Assembly: GCA_041695045.1 (NCBI GenBank)
Contig: JBGFRR010000151.1
Span: 1-64,000, forward strand
Origin: JBGFRR01 sp041695045
GTDB lineage: Bacteria; Bacteroidota; Ignavibacteria; UBA10030
DNA: 64,000 nucleotides
Reading direction: 5' to 3'
A program made the translations under genes and the position numbers. Below are positions 39,770 through 47,872 of the stretch, one piece after another. How positions within the stretch are numbered: the stretch's first letter is position 1; each line of letters opens with the position of its first letter. The notes under the pieces are model-generated. The model worked only from the letters and a program-made list of their open reading frames with translations. It made no database searches and had not been told where the DNA came from.

Positions 39770-42142
39770 TCAAAACGCGTATTTGGCCCCCACGTGCATC
39801 AGCCTCGGGCTGCCCACTTGAATGCCGCGAGTACGATCCACAATGTAGGTTTTATCAGCAAGATTTTTCACGGTGATGAAAAACGTTGTCTGCGCGAGCT
39901 CGAGGTGATAATTGAGCGCCACGTTCCAAATCGTATAGGCCTGAAGCTTGCCGCGCTGACCATCGGTCGTGGGCGTTATGGTGTTGGCGAAGTCCGCGAA
40001 CTGCTCGGAGACGTGCACGCCTTCCAACTGAGCGTCGAATCCGCCCACGCGATAGCCTGCAGCGGCAGTGAGCAGATGTTTCGGAGTGTAGGGATGACGA
40101 TTTCCGGCTGCGCTGCCAGCGATCACCGCCCCGCCCACTACTTGGTGAAAGGGGGTAATCTGCTCGGCATCAGGCAACCAGGTGTAGGCGCCGTTGAAGA
40201 AAAGTCCGCTTTCGAGGCTGTAGTGGCCGGACAGTTCCACGCCTTGGAACAGTGCCTCGCCCTGCGCGAGCGGAGTGGTACCTGCGGCGATTGAACCCAC
40301 GGCGATCAGGCGTTTGAAATCGTTGCGGAAAAGAGTAACCTGAACCAAGCTTCCTTCGGTAGGTTGCATGCGTGCGCCAAGCTCCCAGTTGGTTGATTCC
40401 TCTGCATCGACGTCAGTAGCCGTACCAACGAGAGCGATGATGTCTTCGGTGCGAGGCGGGGCGAAACCGCGATGTACGCCGGCAAAGACCGTAAGGGTCG
40501 TGGCAGGGTTCCATGTCGCGCCCAAACTGGGAACCCATTTGCCTAATTTGTCCGAACCAGCGAGGCCACCTGGAAGCTGGTTGGTGCGCGACGAAACGAT
40601 GTGCTCATAGCGGAGACCAGGAGTGACGGACCAGTCGCCGAGGAGGAAGCGATGAACCAGGAAGGCGGAATAGGCTTTGGTTTCGCGCAGATTATCCTCC
40701 ACCACTGCGCCGGTTCGCGCCGTCGGAGCTACACCATTTATTTGTTTACGATCCTGGTTTTCAAAATGCGCCTTGACGCCGACTTGGAGCTTACCACTTA
40801 CCCCAAAAGCCGAATGCAAAAACTTCAGCCGTGGTTCGATGCCCCAGGTGGTGTACTTGCGCAGCCTGCCCTGGTTCGAGTTGAGAGTGTCCGGGTTAAC
40901 CTGCCTACCTGCAAGACGGGCATCACGAAACCTAGTGCCGGCCGCTCCGCCTTGAGCATCGGTGGTCGTGCTCGATTGACGCCACCAGTCGCGGTCGAAA
41001 TGGGAGTAGTAGAGGTTGGTGGTCAGCAAGGCGTTCTCGCTCAACTGCAGATTATGAGTGGCGGAAGTACCATAGCGCTTGATGTCGAAGCGGTCGTTCT
41101 TGAATGGATTATAGCGCGGACCGAAGTTGCGGAACTCAGCCTCCGTGAGCCCGCTATAGGTTACAATAGATTTTTCGGTGAATACATTGGCACGCAACGT
41201 AAGTGCTTGGCTTCCGCCCATTCCTACTACCGCCTTGAAGTTCAAATCGTTCAGCTGCGAATGAGTATTGTCGCGTGCGCCGTCCCCCTGTTTGCGGGTA
41301 TAGTCCAGCATCATGCGATGACTACCCAGCCGGACCTTGCCGTGGAAATGGTCGCGCGTGCCGATGGTGACGGAGGCAAAACCGCCGAGCGCATCCGGCG
41401 GCGCCGGCGTGATATAGTTGATGATGCCGCCGATCGTTTGCGGCCCAAACAGGATCTGTCCCGCGCCTTTCAGTAATTCGATGCGCTCGAAGCGGTCGAT
41501 GGGTGGGTGGAAGTAGCTTGCATTGTCGCCATAAGGCGCGTAGGCGAGCGGAACGCCGTCTTCGAGCAGCGTAACTTTCGTAGTACGGGTGGGATTGAGG
41601 CCGCGAATACTGATATTGGGTCTCAATCCGAAACCCTCTTCATCGCGCACATTCACCCCCGGAAGCTTGCGTATCGCTTCGTTGACGGTAAACGGGCGGC
41701 TGGTTTCTAGCGTGCGCCGACTCAGCACGTTGGCGCTGCCGGGAATATTCATGATTACCGCAGGGTGTAAACCCACGATTTCAACGAGGGGCAAATCGAC
41801 CGGACGCGCTGTGAGCACAACGTCGAGCGATGCGACTTCACCATCGCGCACTGTCACGGTGTAGCTTGCTTCAGCATAACCGAGCATGGTGATCTGAACG
41901 GTGTAGGTCCCGACAGGAAGATTGGGGATCACAAACCCTCCGGCCTCATTCGTTGATGTCCCGAAGCGCGTCCCGACAACAACGATGTTGGCGCCGACGA
42001 GTGGCTGGTTGGTTTCCTTCGCGAGAACTTGACCGCGCAAGCCCCCCGTAAGGATTGATTCGGATGGCTGGCTCACCACAGTGGCCACAAAGAGGGCAAG
42101 CAATGCCATGCAGGAGAAGAAGCGGGAAATGTGGTTCATCAT
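39770..42142 (-). CDS. TonB-dependent receptor, FecA-like
   Basis: 790 aa. Signal peptide, then carboxypeptidase-like domain (LRGQVLAKETNQPLVGANIVVVGTRFGTSTNEAGGF), plug (RPNISIRGLNPTRTTKVTLLEDGVPLAYAPYGDNASYFHPPIDRFERIELLKGAGQILFGPQTIGGIINYITP) and barrel ending in LMHVGAKYAF with terminal Phe. The plug wording is that of Fe(III)-dicitrate/siderophore receptors of the FecA group. Start ATG 42142 with GAGG 7 nt upstream; the frame also begins at TTG 42154. Upstream lie two operator-like palindromes, so metal-dependent repression is likely. Confidence 0.87.
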   Translation of the reverse strand: MMNHISRFFSCMALLALFVATVVSQPSESILTGGLRGQVLAKETNQPLVGANIVVVGTRFGTSTNEAGGFVIPNLPVGTYTVQITMLGYAEASYTVTVRDGEVASLDVVLTARPVDLPLVEIVGLHPAVIMNIPGSANVLSRRTLETSRPFTVNEAIRKLPGVNVRDEEGFGLRPNISIRGLNPTRTTKVTLLEDGVPLAYAPYGDNASYFHPPIDRFERIELLKGAGQILFGPQTIGGIINYITPAPPDALGGFASVTIGTRDHFHGKVRLGSHRMMLDYTRKQGDGARDNTHSQLNDLNFKAVVGMGGSQALTLRANVFTEKSIVTYSGLTEAEFRNFGPRYNPFKNDRFDIKRYGTSATHNLQLSENALLTTNLYYSHFDRDWWRQSSTTTDAQGGAAGTRFRDARLAGRQVNPDTLNSNQGRLRKYTTWGIEPRLKFLHSAFGVSGKLQVGVKAHFENQDRKQINGVAPTARTGAVVEDNLRETKAYSAFLVHRFLLGDWSVTPGLRYEHIVSSRTNQLPGGLAGSDKLGKWVPSLGATWNPATTLTVFAGVHRGFAPPRTEDIIALVGTATDVDAEESTNWELGARMQPTEGSLVQVTLFRNDFKRLIAVGSIAAGTTPLAQGEALFQGVELSGHYSLESGLFFNGAYTWLPDAEQITPFHQVVGGAVIAGSAAGNRHPYTPKHLLTAAAGYRVGGFDAQLEGVHVSEQFADFANTITPTTDGQRGKLQAYTIWNVALNYHLELAQTTFFITVKNLADKTYIVDRTRGIQVGSPRLMHVGAKYAF

Positions 42143-42246
42143 AACATACCTCAAGAGAAAGTGATGTTGGTGAGAGAAACAGGCCGAGCTTCAAAGACCC
42201 ATCCCTTTTCTCGTAAAGACCTCAAGAAGAATCTTGTTGAATGGGA

Positions 42247-42333
42247 TGGGAAGAATTCCCATTATCAGTTTGCCAGCCTGAAGACTAATCCGACTAACTT
42301 AGTCCAAGTTCAAAACCGGACTAAGTTAGTCCG
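42247..42333. promoter_or_regulatory. Divergent operator region with three palindromes
   Basis: GACTAA-C-TTAGTC at 42292-42304 and CGGACTAA-G-TTAGTCCG at 42317-42333 are near-identical palindromes with centres 27 bp apart. A third, TGGGAA-gaa-TTCCCA (42247-42261), lies further toward the receptor. The spacing and repetition suggest a dimeric repressor binding side by side between the FecA-like receptor and the SDR gene. The motif is not a Fur box or an IdeR box as I know them. Confidence 0.65.
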
Positions 42334-42426
42334 ATAAGAGAAAGATGTCAAGAGCAAAAGTTGAAAAATGGCTGAAAAAACGCATATTTGAGAACGATTA
42401 CTATTACTAATTCTGAAGGACGACCT

Positions 42427-43203
42427 ATGGTAGCCAGACAATCAGTTGCCATCGAATTGCGAGGGCGTGTAGCGCTTGTCACCGGAGGCTCGCGGGGAAT
42501 TGGGGCTGCTACTGCCGTTCGGTTGGCAGAGGCCGGAGCGAGCATCGTCCTCACGTACCAATCCCACCTCACCGCTGCCCGCGGCGTCGCGGATGAGATC
42601 GCGCGACTCGATCGTGATTGCCTGATTGTGAAAGCCAACGTAGCATCAGAAAAAGATGTGCGTCGAGCAGTTCGCTCGGCGAAGGAACACTTTGGGCGAG
42701 TCGACATTCTCGTCAACAACGCGGGCATCTGGAAGCGCGGGCCGCTTGAACGCATGACGGGTCGAGAATGGGACGAGACAATGGCCGTCAATCTTACGAG
42801 CGCGTTTCTTTTCTGTAAAGAAGTCGTTGGCTTGATGAAGAAACGCGGCGGCGCGATCATCAACATTGCAAGCACAGCCGGCCAGCGCGGTGAAGCGTTC
42901 TACTCACACTACGCTGCATCGAAAGGAGGAATGATCGCTTTCACAAAGTCGATAGCTGTTGAGCTTGCCCCGCACAACATCCGCGTCAACGCTGTAGCGC
43001 CCGGATGGGTCGACACGGACATGACGGCGTCGGTGATGAAGAAGCGGAGCACGCGTCGTGAGGTCGAATCTGTCATTCCGCGCGGCGTCATTGCAGCACC
43101 GACTGACATTGCCGATGTTGTGCTCTTCCTCGCGTCCGATCTTTCCCGCCACATCGTCGGCGCAACAGTCAATGTGAACGGCGGAAGCGTGCTGGTTGAC
43201 TGA
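42427..43203 (+). CDS. Short-chain dehydrogenase/reductase, FabG-like
   Basis: 258-aa NAD(P)-dependent SDR: TGGSRGIGAATAVRLAE (cofactor), VDILVNNAGI, the active-site Ser and YAASKGG (Tyr-x3-Lys) near residue 165, and VAPGWVDTDMT. The C-terminal VNVNGGSVLVD is typical of FabG-type 3-oxoacyl reductases, but such genes outside fab operons act on many substrates. ATG 42427 follows AAGGA. It is divergent from the receptor gene and may share its operators. Confidence 0.88.
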   Translation: MVARQSVAIELRGRVALVTGGSRGIGAATAVRLAEAGASIVLTYQSHLTAARGVADEIARLDRDCLIVKANVASEKDVRRAVRSAKEHFGRVDILVNNAGIWKRGPLERMTGREWDETMAVNLTSAFLFCKEVVGLMKKRGGAIINIASTAGQRGEAFYSHYAASKGGMIAFTKSIAVELAPHNIRVNAVAPGWVDTDMTASVMKKRSTRREVESVIPRGVIAAPTDIADVVLFLASDLSRHIVGATVNVNGGSVLVD

Positions 43204-43233
43204 CAGCGGCTCCCGAGAGTCCGCCGTTTTTGC

Positions 43234-43261
43234 TTGACTTCAAGGCCAAAATCCTTATATT
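43234..43261 (+). promoter_or_regulatory. Sigma-70-like promoter
   Basis: TTGACT at 43234, TATATT at 43256, spacer 16. Same as the promoter at 4643, including the upstream TTTTTGC. It serves the gene at 43314. Confidence 0.6.
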
Positions 43262-43313
43262 TTTCGCTGTTCGTTTTTTACCACTCTCACCGTCAGAGGA
43301 CTGAAAGGTTCGA

Positions 43314-44471
43314 ATGCCATCCAGGAAGGCCTCTTTTCTCAGCGGTAAGAAAATCGATCCCCGCCCCATCAAGAAAAACATCAACGTCGTTGAGCTTGTC
43401 GACCGGCACTTCCAGGCGTACAATGCCAGCCGTCTCCGCGAGGCCTGCCAGCTTCTTACCGATAAGATGCTCGAACCGGATGTCACCATTGGTCTCAGTC
43501 TCACCGGCGCTCTCACACCGGCGGGGCTCGGTGGCTCGTGCATTGTGCCGTTGATGAAAGCTGGGTTCGTCGATTGGATTGTCAGTACCGGCGCTAATCT
43601 CTACCACGACACCCATTTTGCTATCGGTCTTTCCCTTCATCGCGGTTCTCCGTTCATTGACGACCGTATCTTGCGGCGCGAAGAGGTCATCCGCATCTAT
43701 GATATTCTGTTCGACTATGACGTGCTGTTAGAGACAGACGAGTTCTATCGGCAGGTGATCAGCCAGCCGGAATTCCAGAAAGCGATGAGCACGGCGGAGT
43801 TCCACTATAAGTTAGGGAACTACATCCGCGAACGCGAGCGGGTGTTGCGGCTTCCCCACAGCAGCATTCTTGCCACGGCGTACGAATGTGCGGTGCCGGT
43901 GTATACACCATCTCCCGGTGATAGCTCCATCGGGATGAACGTAGCGGAGACGGCGCTTTACGGTAACCGTTGTCAATTCGATGTACTGGCTGATGTCAAC
44001 GAGACGGCGGCCATCGTTTTGGAGGCGAAGCAAACGGGAGGGCGCAGCGGCGTGTTGATCTTTGGAGGCGGGTCGCCGAAGAATTTCCTCTTACAAACCG
44101 AACCGCAGATTCAGGAAGTCCTGAAGATCAAAGAAAAAGGGCATGATTTCTTCGTACAGATAACCGATGCACGCCCCGATACCGGCGGGCTTTCCGGAGC
44201 AACTCCGTCGGAGGCGGTCAGCTGGGGAAAGATCGACCCGGACGAACTCCCCAACACCATCGTTGCATATCTTGATTCCACGATTGCCCTACCGATCATG
44301 GCGTCGTATGTGCTTGCCAAGCGCAAGCCGCGTAAGCTCAAGCGATTGTATGACCGGCGCTGGGCGACGATGGACCGACTGATGGTAGCAGCCGAACGCG
44401 CAAAACGGATTGTCGAGAAAGATAAGAAAACCAAGCACGCCAATAATGAAGAAAGGACACGAAAGGCATGA
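43314..44471 (+). CDS. Deoxyhypusine synthase-like protein
   Basis: 385 aa with the DHS fold: LSLTGALTPAGLGGSCIVPLMKAGFVDWIVSTGANLYHD, PVYTPSPGDSSIGMN, GVLIFGGGSPKNFLLQTEP, DARPDTGGLSGATPSEAVSWGKI. The Lys in SWGKI corresponds to the catalytic lysine that forms the enzyme-imine intermediate. Bacteria lack eIF5A, and characterised bacterial DHS homologues act as homospermidine synthases, so polyamine synthesis is the likely role. The C-terminal ~30 residues are Lys/Arg rich. It overlaps the next gene by ATGA. Confidence 0.9.
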   Translation: MPSRKASFLSGKKIDPRPIKKNINVVELVDRHFQAYNASRLREACQLLTDKMLEPDVTIGLSLTGALTPAGLGGSCIVPLMKAGFVDWIVSTGANLYHDTHFAIGLSLHRGSPFIDDRILRREEVIRIYDILFDYDVLLETDEFYRQVISQPEFQKAMSTAEFHYKLGNYIRERERVLRLPHSSILATAYECAVPVYTPSPGDSSIGMNVAETALYGNRCQFDVLADVNETAAIVLEAKQTGGRSGVLIFGGGSPKNFLLQTEPQIQEVLKIKEKGHDFFVQITDARPDTGGLSGATPSEAVSWGKIDPDELPNTIVAYLDSTIALPIMASYVLAKRKPRKLKRLYDRRWATMDRLMVAAERAKRIVEKDKKTKHANNEERTRKA

Positions 44472-44671
44472 GTCGTCACCAGGAACTGCTGGATCTTGTT
44501 GAAACGTTTCGCACGGACTTTGAGAAGTTCTACAACAAAGGAAACAAAGCGGCCGGCACGCGCGTCCGGAAGCACATGGCCGTGCTGAAACGGAAGGCGC
44601 AAGAAATTCGGAACGAAGTTCAAGAACGGAAAGCCAAAATGAAAGAAGGAGCGGACGCCGACGGAGCGTAG
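44468..44671 (+). CDS. Histone H1-like protein Hc1
   Basis: 67-aa basic, helical DNA-binding protein of the Hc1 family: ELLDLVETFRTDFEKFYNKGNKAAGTRVRKHM, LKRKAQEIRNEVQE. It compacts the nucleoid. It is start-coupled (ATGA) to the deoxyhypusine-synthase-like gene, which suggests joint production of a polycationic protein and polyamine, both of which condense DNA. Confidence 0.88.
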   Translation: MSRHQELLDLVETFRTDFEKFYNKGNKAAGTRVRKHMAVLKRKAQEIRNEVQERKAKMKEGADADGA

Positions 44672-44723
44672 CACGCCGCCCCGCTCTCGTCGAACCATCA
44701 CACTCTCCGGTTCATGCTGCTTG

Positions 44724-44745
44724 CACGAGGGCAACGACCCTCGTG
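44724..44745. repeat. Intergenic hairpin, 8-bp arms
   Basis: CACGAGGG-caacga-CCCTCGTG between the Hc1 gene and the GH20 gene. No T-run, so not a standard terminator. Confidence 0.5.
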
Positions 44746-44788
44746 TAACGCTCTACCCCCACATTCACGTCGCGTTCAAGGTGCAGTC

Positions 44789-47353
44789 ATGAAGACTCTG
44801 GTCTTACTGCTTGCGTCATGTTGGTGTCTCTCGTTCAGCCTCGCCAATCAACACGAATCGTCAGAAGCACAATCGCTTCGCGTCATTCCTACTCCACAGA
44901 ACGTGCAAATCCGATCGGGTGCGTACCGTATCACATCGCAAACACGCATCGTGCTTGGTGAAGGAACGAAAGCGGACGACGCATGGGCTGCCGAGCATAT
45001 CGTGAAGGGTGTGGAAGAACTTCGCGGACGCGAACAGAACGTTGTGAAGGAGAGCGCGCTGCGGAGGATGTCGGCAAACTATGTCTACATCGGCACGCCG
45101 AGGTCGGAGTTTGGCGCCGAGCAACTGCGAGCGCGTGGGGGAAGAATGAGTTCAGCAATGCGCGAGGAAGGATATTTCCTTGACGCGAACACAAACGGCG
45201 TCGTGATTCTCGCAGAATCCCCGCGCGGACGCTTCTACGGAGCGATGACGCTGCTGCAAATCATCGAGCGTCAACGCAGAAGCGTGTTGGTTCCCGCGGT
45301 GAGCGTTCACGATTGGCCTGTACAGAAAATCCGCGGCATCACGGACGATATCAGCCGCGGACAAATCTCGACGCTCGACAACTTCAAAAAGATCATCCGC
45401 TTCCTCTCCCACTATAAACTGAACACCTATGCACTCTACATGGAGGATGTTTTCACGTTCCGAAAGCATCCCCCCATCGGGAAAAGCCGCGGCGCCCTTA
45501 CGGCGGCAGAAGTGAAGGAGCTCGATGCCTACGCGCGCCAACATCACGTGGAACTCATCCCCATCTTCCAAACGCTCGGCCACTGGGAGAACATTCTTCT
45601 CCTGCCCGAGTATGCTGTGTATGCGGAGTTCCCCGGCGCACACACGCTCAACGTTTCCGACGGCCGCACCTACCGCCTGCTGGATGAACTCATCGGCGAG
45701 GTCGCGCAGGCGTTCAGTTCCCCCTACGTTCATATCGGCGCGGACGAATCGTGGGATGTCGGGAAAGGAGCCAGCATGCAGCGCGTCGCGGCAAGCGATA
45801 TTGCGACCGTTCATGCAAACCACTACAAGCGTGTCTTCGAAATCCTCAGGAAATACAGGAAAAAGCCGATGCTGTATGGTGATATGCTCTTAAAGCACCC
45901 TGCTGTTATTCCGCAACTCCCTAAGGACGTCATCGTTATGGATTGGCAGTATCATGCAGCCGAGACCTATGCGAGCGCCGAGACGTTCAAAATGTCGGGC
46001 GTGCCGTTTGTGGTTTCTCCGGCTGTCATGAATTTCACCGGGCCCTTCCCCGATTATCTCAACACGTTTGTTAACGTCCGAGCCTTCAATCGTAGTGGGT
46101 ATCGTAACGGGTCGCTGGGGGTCCTGACTTCCAACTGGAATGACTTCGGCGGCGAGGCGTTGCGCGAGCTGAACTTCTGGGGCTACGCGTGGACGGCAGA
46201 GTGCGCGTGGCAGCCCGACCCGCCTCTGGCGGACGGCCGGACGGAGTTCAACCGGAAATTCTTCTCTGAGTTCTTCGGCGTCAACAATCCCGCCGACGCG
46301 ATCGCTGTGTATCACCTCCTCTCCCAGCCGTTCAACAGATACACCTGGCATGAACTCTGGCGCCACCCGATGTTGCCCCCGCAAAGCGGGGCGTCAAGTA
46401 TGAACTATCTTGTGCGCGTGGAGAGCATTGAGTCAACGATGCCGCTGGTGCAATCACTTCTCGCGGAGCTCAAGAAGCAGGCCACGCAGAATCATGACCA
46501 GGTTGCGCATCTCGAGTTTATCAGTCGGCTCAATCTGTGGTTTGCGAAGAAGCTGACGATGGGGAAGCGCGTTCGGACGATGATGAGCAGCAGCACGACG
46601 GTCAATCGCGACTCGATTCAGCGAGCAGCCCTTCAGCTGATGAGCGGCGTCGTTCCGGAGCTTCAATCGCTCAAGGAGGAGTTCGCCCGGCTCTGGAAAC
46701 AATCTAACCGTGAGGCCGGCCTGGAGCTTCTGTTGCAGCGCTACGACCGGCAGGCGGCGTACTGGAACGAAACCATAGAGCAAATTCGAAGAGGCGACGC
46801 GCAAATCGATCCGCGTATTCCGAGCGAGTGGATTTACCATGGCCTGACGAACCCGCGAGCACAAGACACAGCAGCCGCGCAGGTTCCCCGCGCATACTTT
46901 CGTTACACGCTTGAGCTTCACGAGCAGCCAAGCGCAGCGATGGTTCAGCTCATCGGCGATACGCATGCGAGGCTGTGGGTGAATGAGACGGAGGTTGGCG
47001 AGGTGGCCGCGCGGCCTTCGCTCTCGCTCATTGTCGAGCATCAGCGCGTGAAAGCATGGGACGTCAGCCGGTATCTTCGTGCCGGAAAGAACATCGTTGC
47101 CGTGGAGGTTGCGAATTACGATGAGCCCGGGTCGGCGGGGTTCAATCTCTACGGAGAACTCACGTTTCGTGACGGGACGACGAGGACGCTTCTCTCGGAC
47201 TCGACGTGGACCGTCTCGCCTCACTTGCAACAAGGGTGGAACGGACTTGCCTTTGATGATCGTGGGTGGGAATACGCTGCGGCGAAGCAATTCCCGCTGC
47301 CCGTTGTTCGGCCGAACTTCGCTTCCGGGCGCCTATCCTGGATTGAACGGTAG
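44789..47353 (+). CDS. GH20 beta-N-acetylhexosaminidase, secreted
   Basis: 854 aa. Signal peptide (MKTLVLLLASCWCLSFSLAN), GH20b-like alpha/beta domain (~30-165), the catalytic TIM barrel (~170-480) with FQTLGHWEN and the acid/base pair HIGADESWD (Asp-Glu), a helical region, and a C-terminal jelly-roll/sugar-binding part (~690-850: YFRYTLEL, RAGKNIVAVEVANYDEPGSAGF). It cleaves terminal GlcNAc/GalNAc from chitin or glycoprotein glycans. A GC palindrome (46377-46391) lies in frame in the middle region (PPQSGA). No sugar-operon partner is visible. ATG 44789 chosen for the signal peptide. Confidence 0.9.
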   Translation: MKTLVLLLASCWCLSFSLANQHESSEAQSLRVIPTPQNVQIRSGAYRITSQTRIVLGEGTKADDAWAAEHIVKGVEELRGREQNVVKESALRRMSANYVYIGTPRSEFGAEQLRARGGRMSSAMREEGYFLDANTNGVVILAESPRGRFYGAMTLLQIIERQRRSVLVPAVSVHDWPVQKIRGITDDISRGQISTLDNFKKIIRFLSHYKLNTYALYMEDVFTFRKHPPIGKSRGALTAAEVKELDAYARQHHVELIPIFQTLGHWENILLLPEYAVYAEFPGAHTLNVSDGRTYRLLDELIGEVAQAFSSPYVHIGADESWDVGKGASMQRVAASDIATVHANHYKRVFEILRKYRKKPMLYGDMLLKHPAVIPQLPKDVIVMDWQYHAAETYASAETFKMSGVPFVVSPAVMNFTGPFPDYLNTFVNVRAFNRSGYRNGSLGVLTSNWNDFGGEALRELNFWGYAWTAECAWQPDPPLADGRTEFNRKFFSEFFGVNNPADAIAVYHLLSQPFNRYTWHELWRHPMLPPQSGASSMNYLVRVESIESTMPLVQSLLAELKKQATQNHDQVAHLEFISRLNLWFAKKLTMGKRVRTMMSSSTTVNRDSIQRAALQLMSGVVPELQSLKEEFARLWKQSNREAGLELLLQRYDRQAAYWNETIEQIRRGDAQIDPRIPSEWIYHGLTNPRAQDTAAAQVPRAYFRYTLELHEQPSAAMVQLIGDTHARLWVNETEVGEVAARPSLSLIVEHQRVKAWDVSRYLRAGKNIVAVEVANYDEPGSAGFNLYGELTFRDGTTRTLLSDSTWTVSPHLQQGWNGLAFDDRGWEYAAAKQFPLPVVRPNFASGRLSWIER
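46377..46391. repeat. Palindrome inside the GH20 gene
   Basis: CCCCGC-aaa-GCGGGG, read in frame as PPQSG, in a variable loop between the catalytic barrel and the helical region. Confidence 0.65.
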
Positions 47354-47599
47354 AGCGGCGGATAGGTCAAAGAAAACAAAAAAGGCGCGAGGCATCGATG
47401 AAATACGGAGAGGTAGTTCATTCGAGAGATTTCCACTGTTTTTAAGCCAGCAAAACGACATTCTTAAAAACGGGAATGGGTGATTGAAGAAATGGCATCG
47501 TGCAATGGGAATGCCTAAACTATGCCCATTTTTGGGCAAACACGGATGGCACGCTACTTGTCCATCGTTGAGATGAAAGGACAACCTGCAGAACGAAGT
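47354..47599. promoter_or_regulatory. Intergenic region with sigma-54-like promoter and inverted repeat
   Basis: TGGCACG at 47547-47553 and TTG at 47558-47560 match the -24/-12 consensus (GG-N10-GC, here GT). Just upstream, TGCCCA-tttt-TGGGCA (47523-47538) is a perfect inverted repeat that might bind an activator, although close to the promoter. Transcription would begin near 47573, before ATG 47600. The rest of the region (47354-47500) shows nothing. Confidence 0.5.
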
Positions 47600-47851
47600 A
47601 TGAGACTACGGATCAAGACTGACGAACTCCGCTGCGACCATGAATGCCGCTACGACTGCGGGCTGCTGATGGAGGCGCTGCGGCGTGAATCTGAGCTTGG
47701 GAAGTTCTATGATGAGATCCTCCGCCGGTGCGACAAGCCGGATGTTCGCGCATTCATCGCAGAGCTCGCGGAAAAACGACGCGAGCGTATCAACCAGACT
47801 GTCGCACAGATCAACCGTCTGTATTCCTCATTTGACCCAGCCGGCGTGTAG
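47600..47851 (+). CDS. Small helical protein with N-terminal cysteines, upstream of korAB
   Basis: 83 aa. The N-terminus has CDHECRYDC (three Cys with x3 spacing), followed by two amphipathic helices (LLMEALRRESELGKFYDEILRRC, AFIAELAEKRRERINQTV) reminiscent of ferritin/rubrerythrin-like helices but without their metal ligands. It lies 21 nt before korA and is probably co-transcribed, so it might be a small redox or assembly partner of the ferredoxin oxidoreductase. Start uncertain: ATG 47573 is in frame but would coincide with the predicted transcription start. No family recognised. Confidence 0.55.
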   Translation: MRLRIKTDELRCDHECRYDCGLLMEALRRESELGKFYDEILRRCDKPDVRAFIAELAEKRRERINQTVAQINRLYSSFDPAGV

Positions 47852-47872
47852 GCGTGAAGCGACGAACTGTGC

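Noticed and set aside
39095..40294. Long plus-strand frame opposite DoxX and the end of the FecA-like gene
   Set aside because: It crosses two real minus-strand genes and has no motif.
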